64,000 nt of DNA from Hyperoodon ampullatus (lineage: Eukaryota > Chordata > Mammalia > Artiodactyla > Ziphiidae): contig OX457063.1 of the NCBI GenBank assembly GCA_949752795.1, positions 69,587,783 through 69,651,782 of the forward strand. Reading direction: 5' to 3'. The position numbers and the translations under genes were made by a program. The notes under the pieces are model-generated. The model made no database searches. It saw nothing but the letters and a program-made list of their open reading frames with translations, and was not told where the DNA came from. This document shows, in pieces, positions 46,741 through 58,606 of this stretch. Position 1 is the stretch's first letter. Each line of letters starts with the position of its first letter.

Positions 46741-47791
46741 GAATTTAACATGACAGAATTAAATGGCTGCATTATAGCATTATGAAATATCATTTTAGGA
46801 GAAATCTTTAGGATTTAGGATTGGCCTGAGTATTCCTAAGACCACAAAGGGAATCAGAAAATTTCATTAAGCATGTGAAACCTGGATAAATTCACAAAAA
46901 ATGTTAAGACATAACAAGGAGCCCACGGGTGTCCGGGTAAATAGTTTCTGAAAGTGGAATGAATCAACCAGTGAGTTTAGGACTTTGCTCCAAAAAAGGT
47001 AGACAAGGACACTGAAAGAATTAAAGTTCATCCTTTGATTTTTTGGGGCATAAGTCTCCAGAGAGTCATTATTTGGTACAAATCTTTCTTTGACTCTATG
47101 TTCTTAACTCATGTATTTAATTCCATGTATAAGCAGAATACCTTGTGGCTCTGGAGTTCACAGTATTTTATCTGCTTATTTCACCTGTTCAGCAAAAGCA
47201 TTAATTCAAGCTGAATGTGTGTATTTCAGGCCTCTGGAGTGCTGCTTTACAAATTACTGTGAATTTCTGTACCCACCTTGAATGGATTAGATAGCCTCCC
47301 AGAGTTTTTGTGTTCTAGTTTATGCTTAAAATTATTTGATTTGGTTAGACATGATATGAACATTTTGAATCTGCTTCTCAAATAATTTAAATACAAAGTT
47401 ATTAAAATCTTTTAGCATGTCTGTTTCAAAAGTACTTTTGTAAAAAAGAAAAGTATGGTCTTTTTTTTTTTCTTTGTAACCATAAGCTACATTCTGGGAT
47501 TCTGAATGCCAGCTAAAAAGATTGGTGGGACAAATGAAGATGACCAGTGAAAAAAGAGCACATTCGGTATGGATTTCAAAATAGCAAGAGAACATGCAAG
47601 AGAAACCAAGGGTGAGCTTTGGTCCTGGCTCACTTTGCTATTTGTGTGTTAACTATAAGAATAAATAGCCTGCGAGAGAGGAAAAAAAAAAAGATGTTCT
47701 GGAAATAATTATTAATGCTAAATTTTCTGCATCTAATTTTGGAGTGCTTATGTTTGAAATTTCACATGCATGATGATAATGTGTGTTTCAG

Positions 47792-47866
47792 GTTTGTGGA
47801 GAAAAACAGCGCTTTGAGAAGTTGATGGAACATTTCAGAAATGAGGACAATAACATAGATTTTATG
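47792..47866 (+). CDS. FMNL2: FMNL2 exon: armadillo repeat segment
   Basis: 75-nt, 25-codon, phase 0-0 exon with acceptor gtgtttcag and donor gtgagt. It encodes [15 protein letters not shown] then [10 protein letters not shown]. Both borders fall between codons, so skipping would keep the frame. The residues continue the DID/FH3 armadillo array directly from the exon 26.5 kb upstream. [14 protein letters not shown] fits FMNL2; as I recall them, FMNL1 and FMNL3 differ here (CGEQHRF and CKELHRF). Confidence 0.97.
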
Positions 47867-48123
47867 GTGAGTTATTTCAGTACTACTTTCAATAAAGCAA
47901 ACTCAGTTTTTAGCAGTTATTTCCTAAATCCATTTATATTTATATATTATACATACATATATATTATATGTTATAAAGGATAGGAAACTGAGTATAATAT
48001 GCTAACGATCCAATTTAGACTTGCTCTTTTAATCTGTATTTTACCTTTATGGCATGTATCTGCAGTTTTATTCTTTATGTATACACTATAGTAAAGGCCA
48101 AAAGTACTGATTACAGTACTCTT

Positions 48124-48340
48124 GTTGACCCTTGAACAATGTGGGGGGTTAGGGGCGCTGACCTTCTCTACAGTGGAAAACCCGCTTGTTAACTTAACAG
48201 TTGGCTGTCTGCTTACACAGTTCCGTGTCCGCACATTCAACCAACTGTGAATTGTGTAGTACCTAGTATTTGCTATTGAAAAAAATTCGCGTGTGAGTGG
48301 ACCCACACAGTTCAAACCCATGTTGTTCAAGGGTCAACTG
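48124..48340. mobile_element. Tigger-type DNA element with terminal inverted repeats
   Basis: Left end gttgacccttgaacaatg (48124-48141), right end tgttgttcaagggtcaac (48321-48338): 16 of 18 positions pair as inverted repeats. The right end continues ctgta, as in the CAGT/TA ends of mariner/Tigger elements. About 215 bp, no transposase. Confidence 0.85.
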
Positions 48341-50849
48341 TATTTATAGCAAAGGGTGAAGCCATGCATTTGGGAAAAGGAAGTTAACACCTGGCACAAA
48401 TGCCTGCAAGAGCCAGCTTTAGCTGTCAGTAGTGCTCATAAGAATCCTTAAATTAGAAACCAAGAATGTTAACCATTCTGCCTTTTGCACACCCCAGCCA
48501 GTGGTTTTCTCCAGACTGTATTCTCAAAAACTGAAGTGCTTCAGTTTGTAGAACTGACGGTATATATCCCCCAAATTAATACATAGCAGTGATTTGTTTT
48601 CCTCCCTTGATTTCCTGCTCTAGAATTCTGTGAGGGTGTGATCATACTGCAGGTCTCCTTAGCAGGGTAAATCACATGCAGAAATGTGTGATTCAGAGGC
48701 AGGACTGTCATCTTCAGGTACAAAAAGCAAAAGGAGTTGGAGCACTTCTGAATCTAGGTACCTAAATCTTAATCCTGGACTGAAGGTGGAATCCACTGTA
48801 GAGAATTTCCAGAGCCAGATTACCCTTGAGTACACCCAGGTCCGCTTTCTTTGACCTAATTCGGTTGACCTTGGAAACTTCTGGACCCAGGAGATTCCTT
48901 ACTTGGGCTTAATTTCCCAGATCCCTTCTAGCCTGGAGCAGATGTTCTGTTCAGTTCTTCTCTCGTCAAGTCTTCTAAAACCTGTGCTTGGGATGCCAGG
49001 CAGTTTTCATTTGAATTGCTTCAGTGATTATAAAACATGGAACATAGCTTTGCAGATTTCTAACCCTTTTATATGAAACATGTTTTCTGGGTCCTCACAC
49101 TTTATACACTTCCTAGTCCTCAGCCCCTTCCCAAATCAGTATCGGTTGAAATCTTTTATAGAGCTTTTCTGTTCCATAAAGCATATGTATACATACTTTT
49201 TCAAAAGGTAAAAAATAAATTTGAAACAAGGAATACTTTTACATTGACTTTTTAGTTCTTGTTATTGGGATTTTTTTGGAGAGTTTAAGGCTAACATTTG
49301 CACTGGTGACAAATATGTAAAGAAGTCATGCCCTGGCTCACCTGACCAGGATCTTTCCTCTGCCTTCATAGGGGGAACTTATTTGTTCCTTTAGAGCTGA
49401 CATTGCAAACTGGAGCCTCCCAGGCTGAAGCCAACATATATACAGGCTTGTGAGTTTAGTCTGACAGTGATGTCCTTCCATTAAAAAATTTGAAAATTGT
49501 GCCTTAAATTACAGATTTCTGATTTTCCTGAGAACTAAAAAGTTCTGGTAATGCTAGGTCCCTGTTCGTAGAGTATCAGCTGCTGGAGCCAAGTTGTGCC
49601 TATTCCTTAAGTCTGAAGATAGCCTTTCCAGTCTGTCACAGTCCACACCATTCCCTATTGTATTACACATGGCCCACTTCACTCATTTATCATACCTACC
49701 AGATCTCTCTGCCATTCGAGTTTCTACTGAAATTATAATGATGTTAAGCCCTTTACAACACCTGCACTGTTGACAAATGAGAGCATATTTCCTGTCGGTT
49801 CATTTATTCCTATGAACATGCATTGGAGAATCTTATTTAGAGGCTGTTAGTATATGGATATACTATATGTGTGCTCGAGTATATATATGTGCTCGAGTCA
49901 TGTGCCATCTAGCAAATAGTTGCCTCTTTGGCATAGTATAACACTCAATAGATCACTTAGACCTGCTTTAGAAGAGAAATGGAAAGATGCCAAAATCTAG
50001 CCATATTTGTTTTTTCCAGAAAATGAGGCTTTTCATAAACTGTCTTGGGAATGCAATTAAGTTGCACAATTTCCCTAACAACATATTCCATGTAAAACAT
50101 AATATAAATGCTTCAAATGTAGCACAAGACCTTTCTATGTATTTATTTATTTTTTTGTGGGCAAAAGAAAACAAAAAAGTGACAAAATCTTTTTTAGCTT
50201 ATTGAGCCATAGCAACTGATGTAATTTTTTAGTAAATGGTGATAGATTTCTTATGTAACCTAGAGAGTTTAACATCTTCCACAGATACCCAATGGATAAC
50301 ATATACTCAAAGAAGAATCTAACTCAAGAAAAACAATTTAAACAAGATAAAAATAGTGGGGTTTGGGGGATAGAGGAAGAGCGAGGCAGTTTTCAGAGTA
50401 AGTGTGAATGTGGGTCCCACAGTCATACCTCCTTGCAAGTCTCTGGGTAACCACAGAGGGAAAGCATTAGTGAGATATTTTCACTGTAAATAAACTAACT
50501 GTCCCTATTGAAAACAAAATAGATATGTTAAACTCTGTTCTGTTATTTACTAAGCTGGGGACTGGTTTTCTCTGTGGCAGATCAAAGCCACTGACGCAGT
50601 TGTGGGGAGAATGTAGCAAATCCAAGGCTTTTATGGAATAGAAACTGGTTGATTGTTTAAAATGGAAAGATGGGTCAGAAGCTCTGTTACTGTCCTATTG
50701 GTATGGCAGGGCCCACAGTAAAATTTTAGAAGTGATCACCTTGTGGTGTGATTACAGGTGATTTAAATGTTCTTCGTTGTAATAATAATCACATTTCTAC
50801 AATGTACTGGTAATAACTGAGTGTGTTCTATATGCCTATAAGACTTTTT

Positions 50850-51465
50850 AAAAACAGTTTACCGAGATACAGTTAACACACTATCCAACTTACACATCTG
50901 AAGTGTTCAGTTCAGTGTATTTTTAGTGTATTTATAGGGTTGTGCAATCATCACTGCAATCTAATTTAGAACATTTTGTTGCCTCCTTCCCCTGCCCCCA
51001 AGTAATTCCTGTACCCATTAGCGGTCATTTTTCCCACCCCCAGTCCTAGGCAACTGCTAACCTACTGTCTGTCTCTATAGATATTCCCATTCTGGATATT
51101 TCACATGAATGGAATCACATTTTTGTAATCCGTCAGTTCATGAACATTGGGGGTTTTTCCCCTTACTTTTTGGTTATTATGAATAATGCTACTATGAACA
51201 TTTGTGTACAAATTTTTATGCAGATGTATGTTTTCATTTCTCTTGGGTATATTCCTAGGAGTGGGATTGCTGGGTCACACAGTAACTCTGAATAACATTT
51301 TGAGGAACTATCAAGCTTTTCAAAGTGGCTGCACTATTTTATATCCCCACCAGCAGTGGATGAGGGTTCCAGTTTTTCCACATCCTTGCCAACACTTGTT
51401 ATTATCTTTCTTTTTGATGATAGCATCTTAGTGGATATGAAGTGGTATCTTATTGTGGTACCTCT
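50850..51465 (-). mobile_element. Old L1 3' fragment
   Basis: Plus-strand markers: gttgtgcaatcatcactgca, cctaggagtgggattgctgg, tatccccaccagcagtggat, ccttgccaacacttgttatt. Reversed L1M-class. Confidence 0.85.
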
Positions 51466-51634
51466 ATAACTTTTGAATTTAAAAAAAATGTAAAATGTTT
51501 TTAAACACCCAATGAAACAAAGGAAAAGGAAATTGGTAAGTGAGCTTAGATGTGTGAAATTGAAAATATATGACTATGATTAAACTGAGAAAAAAGTTTG
51601 GAGCTCATCTAATCTGTTGACTATTTCATTTCAG

Positions 51635-51745
51635 GTGGCCTCTATGCAGTTTATTAATATTGTAGTCCATTCAGTAGAAGACATGAATTTCAGAGTTCAC
51701 CTCCAATATGAATTTACCAAGTTAGGCCTGGATGAATACTTGGAT
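51635..51745 (+). CDS. FMNL2: FMNL2 exon: last armadillo segment
   Basis: 111-nt, 37-codon, phase 0-0 exon, acceptor tatttcatttcag, donor gtaagt. It encodes [20 protein letters not shown] followed by [17 protein letters not shown]. In formins this helical stretch closes the DID and leads into the dimerisation helices. LGLDEYLD here against LGLEEFLQ in FMNL3 (from memory) supports FMNL2. Confidence 0.97.
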
Positions 51746-54317
51746 GTAAGTATAGCTGTAACCTTTAGTTCCATTATGAGACTTGATTTATTGCCTACCC
51801 TCAAAGATGCACTTCCATAATGACCAAAGAACACTTAAGGCTCCATGCAATCAGGTGCTGTAGTGCTAGTTAAAAGAACCAATCTGAGTGATGTGATCTG
51901 TCAGAGAAGCTGGATTCTTGCAGACCTCCTAGGGCCTTACATTGTCTTCTGCCAGCAACCTTTTAGTACTGGAGTCAAATAACCTCTTAGAGCCTTGCTA
52001 CAGCTTTCCTCTCCTTTTGAGCTCTGTCTGGGTCAAGTCTCACTGTACCCTTCATCTGGGCTGTTGGGCAATGTGCATTCTTATTTACTCTGTGGACTCT
52101 ATCTGGGCAGGGAAAGTCAAACCAAGACTGCTGTAGAGTAATGAATAATGCTTGGAGCATCAAAAAATAATGAGGAAGTGGACACTAGAGACTTCCTCAT
52201 GTAGCTGTTAAATTCTGCTTAAAATGTTTGTGTCTTTAGAAATTCTGCTTTTAGTTCTTGAGAGAAGAGGGATCTAAAGTTTCTCTTTCTCTTGCTCCCT
52301 TGCAGAAGTGCTCAGTCAGTTCCCTGAACTTCTTTGCCTAAAAAACAAAGTTGATGTGAAAATCATAAACAGACTTAAGTAGCTGTGTGTGCACAGGATG
52401 TGCCCTTGTCTTTTGACTCAGGCAGTTTTGTTTTCCCTTCTGTGTAGGGAATGATCCACTTGAATTTGAAAGGCCACTAGTAATGGGGCAAGAATTGTTG
52501 ACCTCAATTTCAAGCCTGTTTCTAACAGTGAAGAAAATAGAAGTATTTCCCTTGAACATCTCCATAGCTCACCTGCCCATCTCCCTTTCGAGTGAAGCCA
52601 GGGATTAGACAGGCGGTACCCTCAGTTTATCGCAAAGTGGAATTGCAGAGTTGGTTACTCTTGAGCTCATGGCCTTGTTTATCAGACCAGCTGGGCTGCC
52701 CTCGAGTAGACTGGCCTAATGTTGTCTAAAGACTCTACTCAGGTGGAGCCATGGAATATTTCCATTGAAAAGTTTGTTTGAATTGCTTTCCTATTTAAAG
52801 AATGACTAATATCTTTGACAGAATATTGTATTCAACAGTTCCTGCTTTGAAATCAGAGTTCCTCTCTTCTCTTTCTCCACATGCCCTGAGAGTAGCAATA
52901 TTTGAATGAAAGTTGGGTGTACTTCTAATGGGGTTTTAGGGTCAGTTTTGTTGTGGCTGCACAGAGCTCATTTCAGGCGCCAGGATACAATGACAGGTAG
53001 TAACATCAGTGCCTGTTACTCACTGTGAATCTTGTGAAAAATCCTGCTAAGCTGCTTCTTCATTTTCTTTTCTAGGCTTTGCCCTTGTTCAGAGTTTTTT
53101 TTTCAGTTCTGACTCATAAACTAAGATGGAACATACTCTCTTCAAGACAGCTAAGATGTAGAATTCTAGATTAGACCTAGGAGAAAATCTGTTTTCCTGA
53201 GAATTTATTTGTAGAGTAGAATTCCTCTTAAAAATTTGATTTTTTCCAAAAACTCTGTATTTCTCTAACTTACTGGTCTGTTGGTTCCAGACTTTGATAG
53301 AAGTGGTTAGAAGAATAATAACATAAGCATATAATATATAAATGCTTCATTAATTTACAAAAACCCAACCTTGTAAGTCATCATCGACTTGTTCAGTAAG
53401 TGTTTATTGGCATCACCCATGTGCCAGATGTTATTCTAACCACTCATCTGCTCCCCAGGGAAAGACATGACTTATGCTACTTGTAAGAAGGATTGACCGA
53501 TTTACTTGACCTCTAATTTTACCTTAGAGCTAGTTGACTTCCTTTGGGATGCCTGGCCCTAGAATGCAGTGAATGGGGGAAAGGTTCCTGATCTGTGCTT
53601 TGGGAGCCCTGAGCTTCTCATGTTGGGGGAGTGTCTTAGCCAAGTAATTATGGGGGATGGGTTCTAGGAACTAGTGCTAAAATAATCCCCGAGTCTAATA
53701 TACTCTGTCAGTGTCTTCCTCAACTCCCATGTACCCCTCACCCTCAACCGGAACTACCATCACTACCCAAGCAAGATACCACCCACTCTAATCTCCTCTA
53801 CCACACAGATACCCCTCAAGTTTTATGTTACTTGTGACTGTTGTTCCCTTTTGATTTTTCTGTTATCTTGATTTCACCTGCATCAAAAATGTTTTAGGTT
53901 GGAATATATCTGCATGGGGAATATATCTACAGGAAGGATTAGGGAGGAAATGTGTGTATATTTGGGAGAGAGTAAGCACCAGAAAGTAATCTGATGGTAC
54001 CCTCTTAGATGGTTACTCCAGAGTTCTCTTAAGGAGAGTGAGATACAAAACCCTCTCTTGGGGGACTTCGCTGGTGGTCCAGTGGTTAAGACTCCATGCT
54101 TCCAATGCAAGGGGCCCAGGTTCCATAGCTGGTTGGGGAATTAAGATCCCACATGCCTCGTGACGTGGCCAAAAAAACAACCAACCAACCAACCAACCAA
54201 CCAACCAACAAAAACCTCTCTTGGAAGGAACAAACAAAAATATGTAGGCTCTCGGGTAATTATGTTGTGTTTCCACAGATAAGCTAACACCACGTTCTCC
54301 TGCATTTTGATTTTTAG
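51746..54317 (+). other. FMNL2: FMNL2 intron, 2572 bp
   Basis: gtaagt...tag intron. Mostly unique; a possible MIR/L2 scrap at 53385-53450 (cagtaagtgtttattggcat) and a SINE close to the 3' end. Confidence 0.9.
54061..54210 (+). mobile_element. Short tRNA-derived SINE with (CCAA)n tail
   Basis: Forward short-form copy. The tail has become a CCAA repeat (54178-54208). Target-site duplication aaaaccctctcttgg (54047) against aaaacctctcttgg (54211), one-base indel. Ends about 107 bp before the next exon. Confidence 0.92.
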
Positions 54318-54467
54318 AAGCTGAAACATACTGAGAGTGACAAGCTACAGGTACAGATTCAGGCTTACCTGGACAATGTGTTTGATGTGGGAGCTCTGCT
54401 GGAAGACGCGGAAACCAAGAATGCAGCTTTGGAGAGGGTGGAAGAACTGGAAGAAAACATCTCTCAT
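54318..54467 (+). CDS. FMNL2: FMNL2 exon: dimerisation region and start of coiled coil
   Basis: 150-nt, 50-codon, phase 0-0 exon, acceptor tttttag, donor gtaact (weaker than the other donors). It encodes [20 protein letters not shown], then [20 protein letters not shown] and [10 protein letters not shown]. The second half is rich in Glu/Leu heptad-like spacing and begins the coiled coil that links FH3 to FH1 and supports dimerisation. A short tRNA-SINE with a CCAA-repeat tail ends about 100 bp before the acceptor. If the intron were retained, a stop would follow after 13 extra residues. Confidence 0.97.
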
Positions 54468-56096
54468 GTAACTACCTCTCAGAAAAAGAAAAATGGCTGT
54501 TTCAGCTAGGTGCAAGGCAGAACAGATGTTATTAGCTTTATGGCAGTGAACGAAAGGATTTGGAGTCTAGGAATGAGATGCAACTTGAGCTAGAGAGTGA
54601 TCAGAAGCCATTCTGGGCTCTTTCAACGAAGGCAGGTATGTTACTTACAACTAAGTGGAACCCGTTGCCTTCGTTCACTGCTCAGTTTCTGCTGCGTCCA
54701 GATTTCCTGGCCACCTTAGTTATAAGCACAAGAGAGTTAGAAGATTGGCATTACCTGAAGAGAAATGCAACTAAAATATGTCAGTTTGGTGAAGAAGTAT
54801 CTTCTTCTGAATGTGAGTCATCTTGTACCAAATATGTCCATGCAAGCTGTGCACGGGCTGATCTAGTGTCCTCATGATGCGGGTCTTCACTTTCCTGCCT
54901 CATGGGTACTCAAGTTCTAAATAGCTTCATCTCAACGGTAGCATATTCAAGGAAATCGGCAAGTTTTCCCATATATCCTCTTCTTGCAAGAAGTGTCCTC
55001 TCAGTATAATGAACAGGAATATGGTGTGTCTTAAAACCCAAACATTGGGTTTTACTGAATTTTACTGAATTCTGATTGAAAGTATCCTTGATTGTGAAAG
55101 GAATTGTCTCTTTTTGGAAGGATGTGGTTTTTCTCTTAGAATGGTCCATTTATTTTTCTCTGCTTTTTCTTAGTTAAGAGTATTACTTGTGCTTAATGTC
55201 CTTCCTCTTTTCCCATCAGTCTGAAAAGGGGCATCTTCATGGCTTGTGGTTTAGCCAAGTTGCCAAAACCCCTCCCTTTGTAAGTGCTGTGCTGACTTAG
55301 TTGGTACCTGCTTAGGGAGAGCATTTATAGGCTCTTCCTTTTTCTCTTTTTGTCTCTTCCCTTAAAATATTTATATTATATTCTGAACTTGGTCAGCGTA
55401 AATCTCCACTCTTCCTCCTTACCTTGCCTCCCTGATTTTCTTTATGTGTGATTATTCTCAGTGAGATGGAAGAAATCAGAAGTTGCCCAATTTTAGAGTC
55501 TTATGTGGAAAGTAACTTTCACTCATGGCTCACCCCATCTTTCTCTGAAGCCTTAGCTGGCATTGCATGACCATACTTACATAACCTACTATTGTAGTAA
55601 CCACCTGTTTATTTGAACTACCCCTCCAGAATGACTTTTATTATTTGGATAGTTTGAGTCAAAACAAGCAATATTATTTTTTCAACTGGTGACTTATAAC
55701 AACAAAACCAAGTTTTCTGGGTCAACAGTTTTCAAAAGCTTTTGCCTAATGGCCTTTTCTTAGGGAGGGAAAGGTGACTCGACCTCCTCCCTCACTACTA
55801 TTCTCTACCCTTGCTGGCCCCTGCAGAAATGAAGAAAGACACACTGTGTATGTCAAAACACTAAGGAGCTGACTTATGGGTTTTATTAAGGATACCTTGT
55901 AAATGAATTCCTCTTAGAAACAAGTATGTATTCAGCACCATCTTATAAATATTAACATTTTCGGAAAACAACTTGGGGAACACATGCAGGACTCTGATGG
56001 GCCCCTAGTGGTCTCTGAGCTACACTTTCTGAAAACCAAGGACCTGATGAGAATGATCCTTTGTTGTGACACATCTTCCCTTTCAAAACTTTACAG
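54468..56096 (+). other. FMNL2: FMNL2 intron, 1629 bp
   Basis: gtaact...cag intron. No repeat recognised. A 105-codon frame at 54560-54877 has no features I can identify. Confidence 0.85.
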
Positions 56097-56198
56097 TTGT
56101 CGGAAAAACTGCAAGACACAGAGAATGAAGCCATGTCCAAGATCGTGGAACTGGAAAAGCAACTCATGCAGAGGAACAAGGAGCTGGATGTTGTTCGG
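56097..56198 (+). CDS. FMNL2: FMNL2 exon: coiled coil
   Basis: 102-nt, 34-codon, phase 0-0 exon, acceptor aactttacag, donor gtaagt. It encodes [20 protein letters not shown] followed by [14 protein letters not shown], a charged amphipathic helix with Leu/Ile/Met/Val at a/d positions, as in the FMNL linker coiled coil. This exon differs strongly between FMNL paralogues and fits FMNL2. Confidence 0.97.
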
Positions 56199-56654
56199 GT
56201 AAGTGTAAGCCATCCCAGGTGGGCACTGCAGGGAATGTGCTCTAGCTTTAGCCTAGTAGATATAGGACCCGCATATGTTCACAGCAGAGGGAGGCATGGA
56301 TGCGGCATATTTACTGGAACCATTTCAGAGGTGAAACTCAAATGAAAAGTACACATAGTTAGGGTATGTCTTCACATGTGTGTGCAATCAAATGCTGGGG
56401 CTTCATTACTTCCTTATCACAGGTTTTGGGAGCAACAGTATTTTCCCATCTGGACGAGTCTGAGTGAGTTCTGTGGATCACCCATTTGGTTGGAAATAAA
56501 AACACAGCATGGATTTAATTCATGCCACTTATTTATTTTTCTTAGGACTTGGACTTCTTTGTATTTCTTTGCTTTGCTTCTGCTTGAAACCAATTTGGTA
56601 GTTGCCATGGAAACGGTGAAATCACAACATAGACAAGACCTACTGGCATTCACC

Positions 56655-56686
<32 letters not shown>

Positions 56687-56950
56687 GAGAAAAAAGTCAA
56701 AAGCAAAATCAATCCATTTTATTATCAGATAATTCCAGCTATTTTGTTTGGCTTCAGCATTGTTTTACCTTACAGGTCAGGTATTTATGGAGTGCCATCC
56801 ATGTGCTTGAACATAAAAACACCAAAATGCCTGGAGAGCTTTTAGGCAAATGGCTTGCCTTTACACGACCGTTAATGATATGGCACATTTTATGTGATGG
56901 TTATCATGTCTGCGTGTGTTGCTTGATATTCTGACAGGTCCTACAGTTAA

Positions 56951-57010
56951 CTCTAGGAAATTTATTTTCTGGCACTCCATCTCTAGGAAATTTATTTTCT
57001 GGCACTCCAT
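56951..57010. repeat. Exact 30-bp tandem duplication
   Basis: Two identical adjacent 30-bp units, 56951-56980 and 56981-57010, each starting ctctaggaaatttattttct and ending ggcactccat. Confidence 0.97.
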
Positions 57011-57765
57011 CGAGACAGAGTTGTAGCATATGGACTCAATTCAAGTTCAGACTCTCAGATTATTAATAATAGACAGGGTGTGAAGAATGTTTCCCTACCT
57101 GCTGGAGGTTTGTGGTGAGAGATCATGTGTGTAAGGCCCACAAGTGAGTTCCATAAAATCCTTCCACTGGAACCTCTGTGGACACCTTATAAAAGGAACC
57201 AGGACGGCCTTTGAATTGAAAATTGTAACTTCTTTGTCTTCTGCGAAGAACCTAGACAGAAATAAGGAATTAGTGGAGGGATACTTTGGCCTGTTTTGGA
57301 AAATGTTACAACAGTTGCTATCCTGAGCTTGGTCAAGGGGGCATTGTGAAGGCCAGAGAAATCCATTCAAAACAGTCAGCCCCTGGTTACTCATGAGTGG
57401 ATTATTCCATGATTTGCAGATTTTTGATCCCAGTCTGACTTATGTCCAAGTCTGATTTAGGGACCTTTTGTCTACTGTTAGCTGATATGTATCTAGGAGT
57501 AACAAATGAATTTTAACAAAAGTGAAAAGAAAATATGCTGCACCACCAAAATACCCTCAGGATACTCCAAAGTCAGCTATAAAATTATTTTTGGGTCATC
57601 TCTGCCCTGTTCCTCTTCACCTGTGGGGAAAACTGACTTAGCTGTATTTATTAATGGAAAGAATTACCTCAACAGTAACAACTGCTAGAATGTAGTGCAT
57701 GCATTACCAGTGAACAATTGATAACGAATGGGACTTTATAAGTTCTGGCTGAGTTCCATAGAATT

Positions 57766-57767
<2 letters not shown>

Positions 57768-57826
<59 letters not shown>
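57768..57826. repeat. (TA)n microsatellite, ~29 units
   Basis: Uninterrupted TA repeat 125 bp upstream of the FMNL2 exon at 57952. Likely polymorphic. Confidence 0.97.
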
Positions 57827-57831
<5 letters not shown>

Positions 57832-57951
57832 GTATCCTTTTTCTTTTTTCCTTTTTTTTTGTTATTTTCTTTATCCTCAATTTGCCAATCTAATGGTAAT
57901 AGGCATGAATGTCACGTGAAGACCAACTCTTGACCATGGGCTTTTTTGCAG

Positions 57952-58264
57952 GAAATCTACAAAGATGCAAATACCCAGGTTCACACATTAAGGAAAATGG
58001 TCAAAGAGAAAGAAGAAGCCATTCAAAGACAGTCTACCCTAGAAAAAAAGATTCATGAGCTGGAGAAACAAGGGACCATTAAAATTCAGAAGAAAGGGGA
58101 TGGGGACATCGCCATCCTTCCGGTTGTGGCTTCTGGCACGTTGCCCACGGGGTCCGAAGTGGCGGTGGGTGACTTTGTGGGACCAGTGACGGGGGCCGCC
58201 GCCTCGGGACCCTTGCCCCCTCCTCCCCCGCCACTGCCTCTGTCGTCAGACGCACCTGAAGCAG
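57952..58264 (+). CDS. FMNL2: FMNL2 exon: end of coiled coil, beginning of FH1
   Basis: 313-nt exon, acceptor cttttttgcag, donor gtagga, leaving in phase 1 (GCA G|CG). The first ~43 codons continue the coiled coil ([20 protein letters not shown], then [20 protein letters not shown]). They are followed by the FMNL2-specific stretch [18 protein letters not shown], a Gly/Val/Ala-rich linker, and the first proline run ([17 protein letters not shown]), a typical profilin/SH3-binding FH1 segment. Compared with the human protein as I remember it, the linker and the residues after the proline run are the most divergent part. A long (AT)n tract lies 125 bp upstream. Base composition turns GC-rich from about 58100. 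Confidence 0.97.
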
Positions 58265-58606
58265 GTAGGAAGCCTTGGCGAGAGAGCTGAGGTAGAGCAT
58301 TGGGATATCTCTACTTCTTCTTTTACCTACAGTTCATCTATGTCCTTTGTCTGTTTCTGTTGGCATGTCCTTTTATTGATTGATTCTAAGAACTTTTACC
58401 TTTTGAGATGAAGGGTATACGTCTTCAGTTCACACATGGCGCAGAATGCTCCCCATTTGTCACCGAGGACATTTTTGTAGTCTTTGGGGAAAAAACCCTT
58501 TGTCCTCCTCAGTGTTTGTTTTCAGGTCCTTTATGTACACATGGCATATTGCAGGAAAAACCGTTCCCCTGTTTTCAAAGTCGATTTGTTTCTTTTCTTT
58601 TGCTAG
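58265..58606 (+). other. FMNL2: FMNL2 intron, 342 bp
   Basis: gtagga...ctag, the shortest intron here. Strong T/C tract before the acceptor (gtttcttttcttttgctag). Confidence 0.93.

Larger units (their letters stand above)
21289..47791 (+). other. FMNL2: FMNL2 intron, 26503 bp
   Basis: The longest intron wholly inside the window; no coding exon is needed because the flanking phases and protein join directly. It is rich in insertions listed separately. Stretches where I see nothing named include 23450-25790, 32560-33610, 34800-36680, 39520-40310, 40540-42410, 42550-44390, 45250-45740 and 46810-47790. The last 200 bp contain only an A-run near 47682. Confidence 0.9.
47867..51634 (+). other. FMNL2: FMNL2 intron, 3768 bp
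   Basis: gtgagt...cag intron with a Tigger-type element (48124-48340) and old L1 (50850-51460). 48345-50850 shows nothing I can name. Confidence 0.9.
56199..57951 (+). other. FMNL2: FMNL2 intron, 1753 bp
   Basis: gtaagt...cag intron containing a poly(A) run (56656-56680), an exact 30-bp tandem duplication and a long AT tract; otherwise unique. Confidence 0.9.

Noticed and set aside
54468..54510. Possible alternative C-terminus by intron retention (13 residues ending GCFS)
   Set aside because: The end is not a proper CaaX box (Cys is third from the end), and no polyadenylation signal follows closely.
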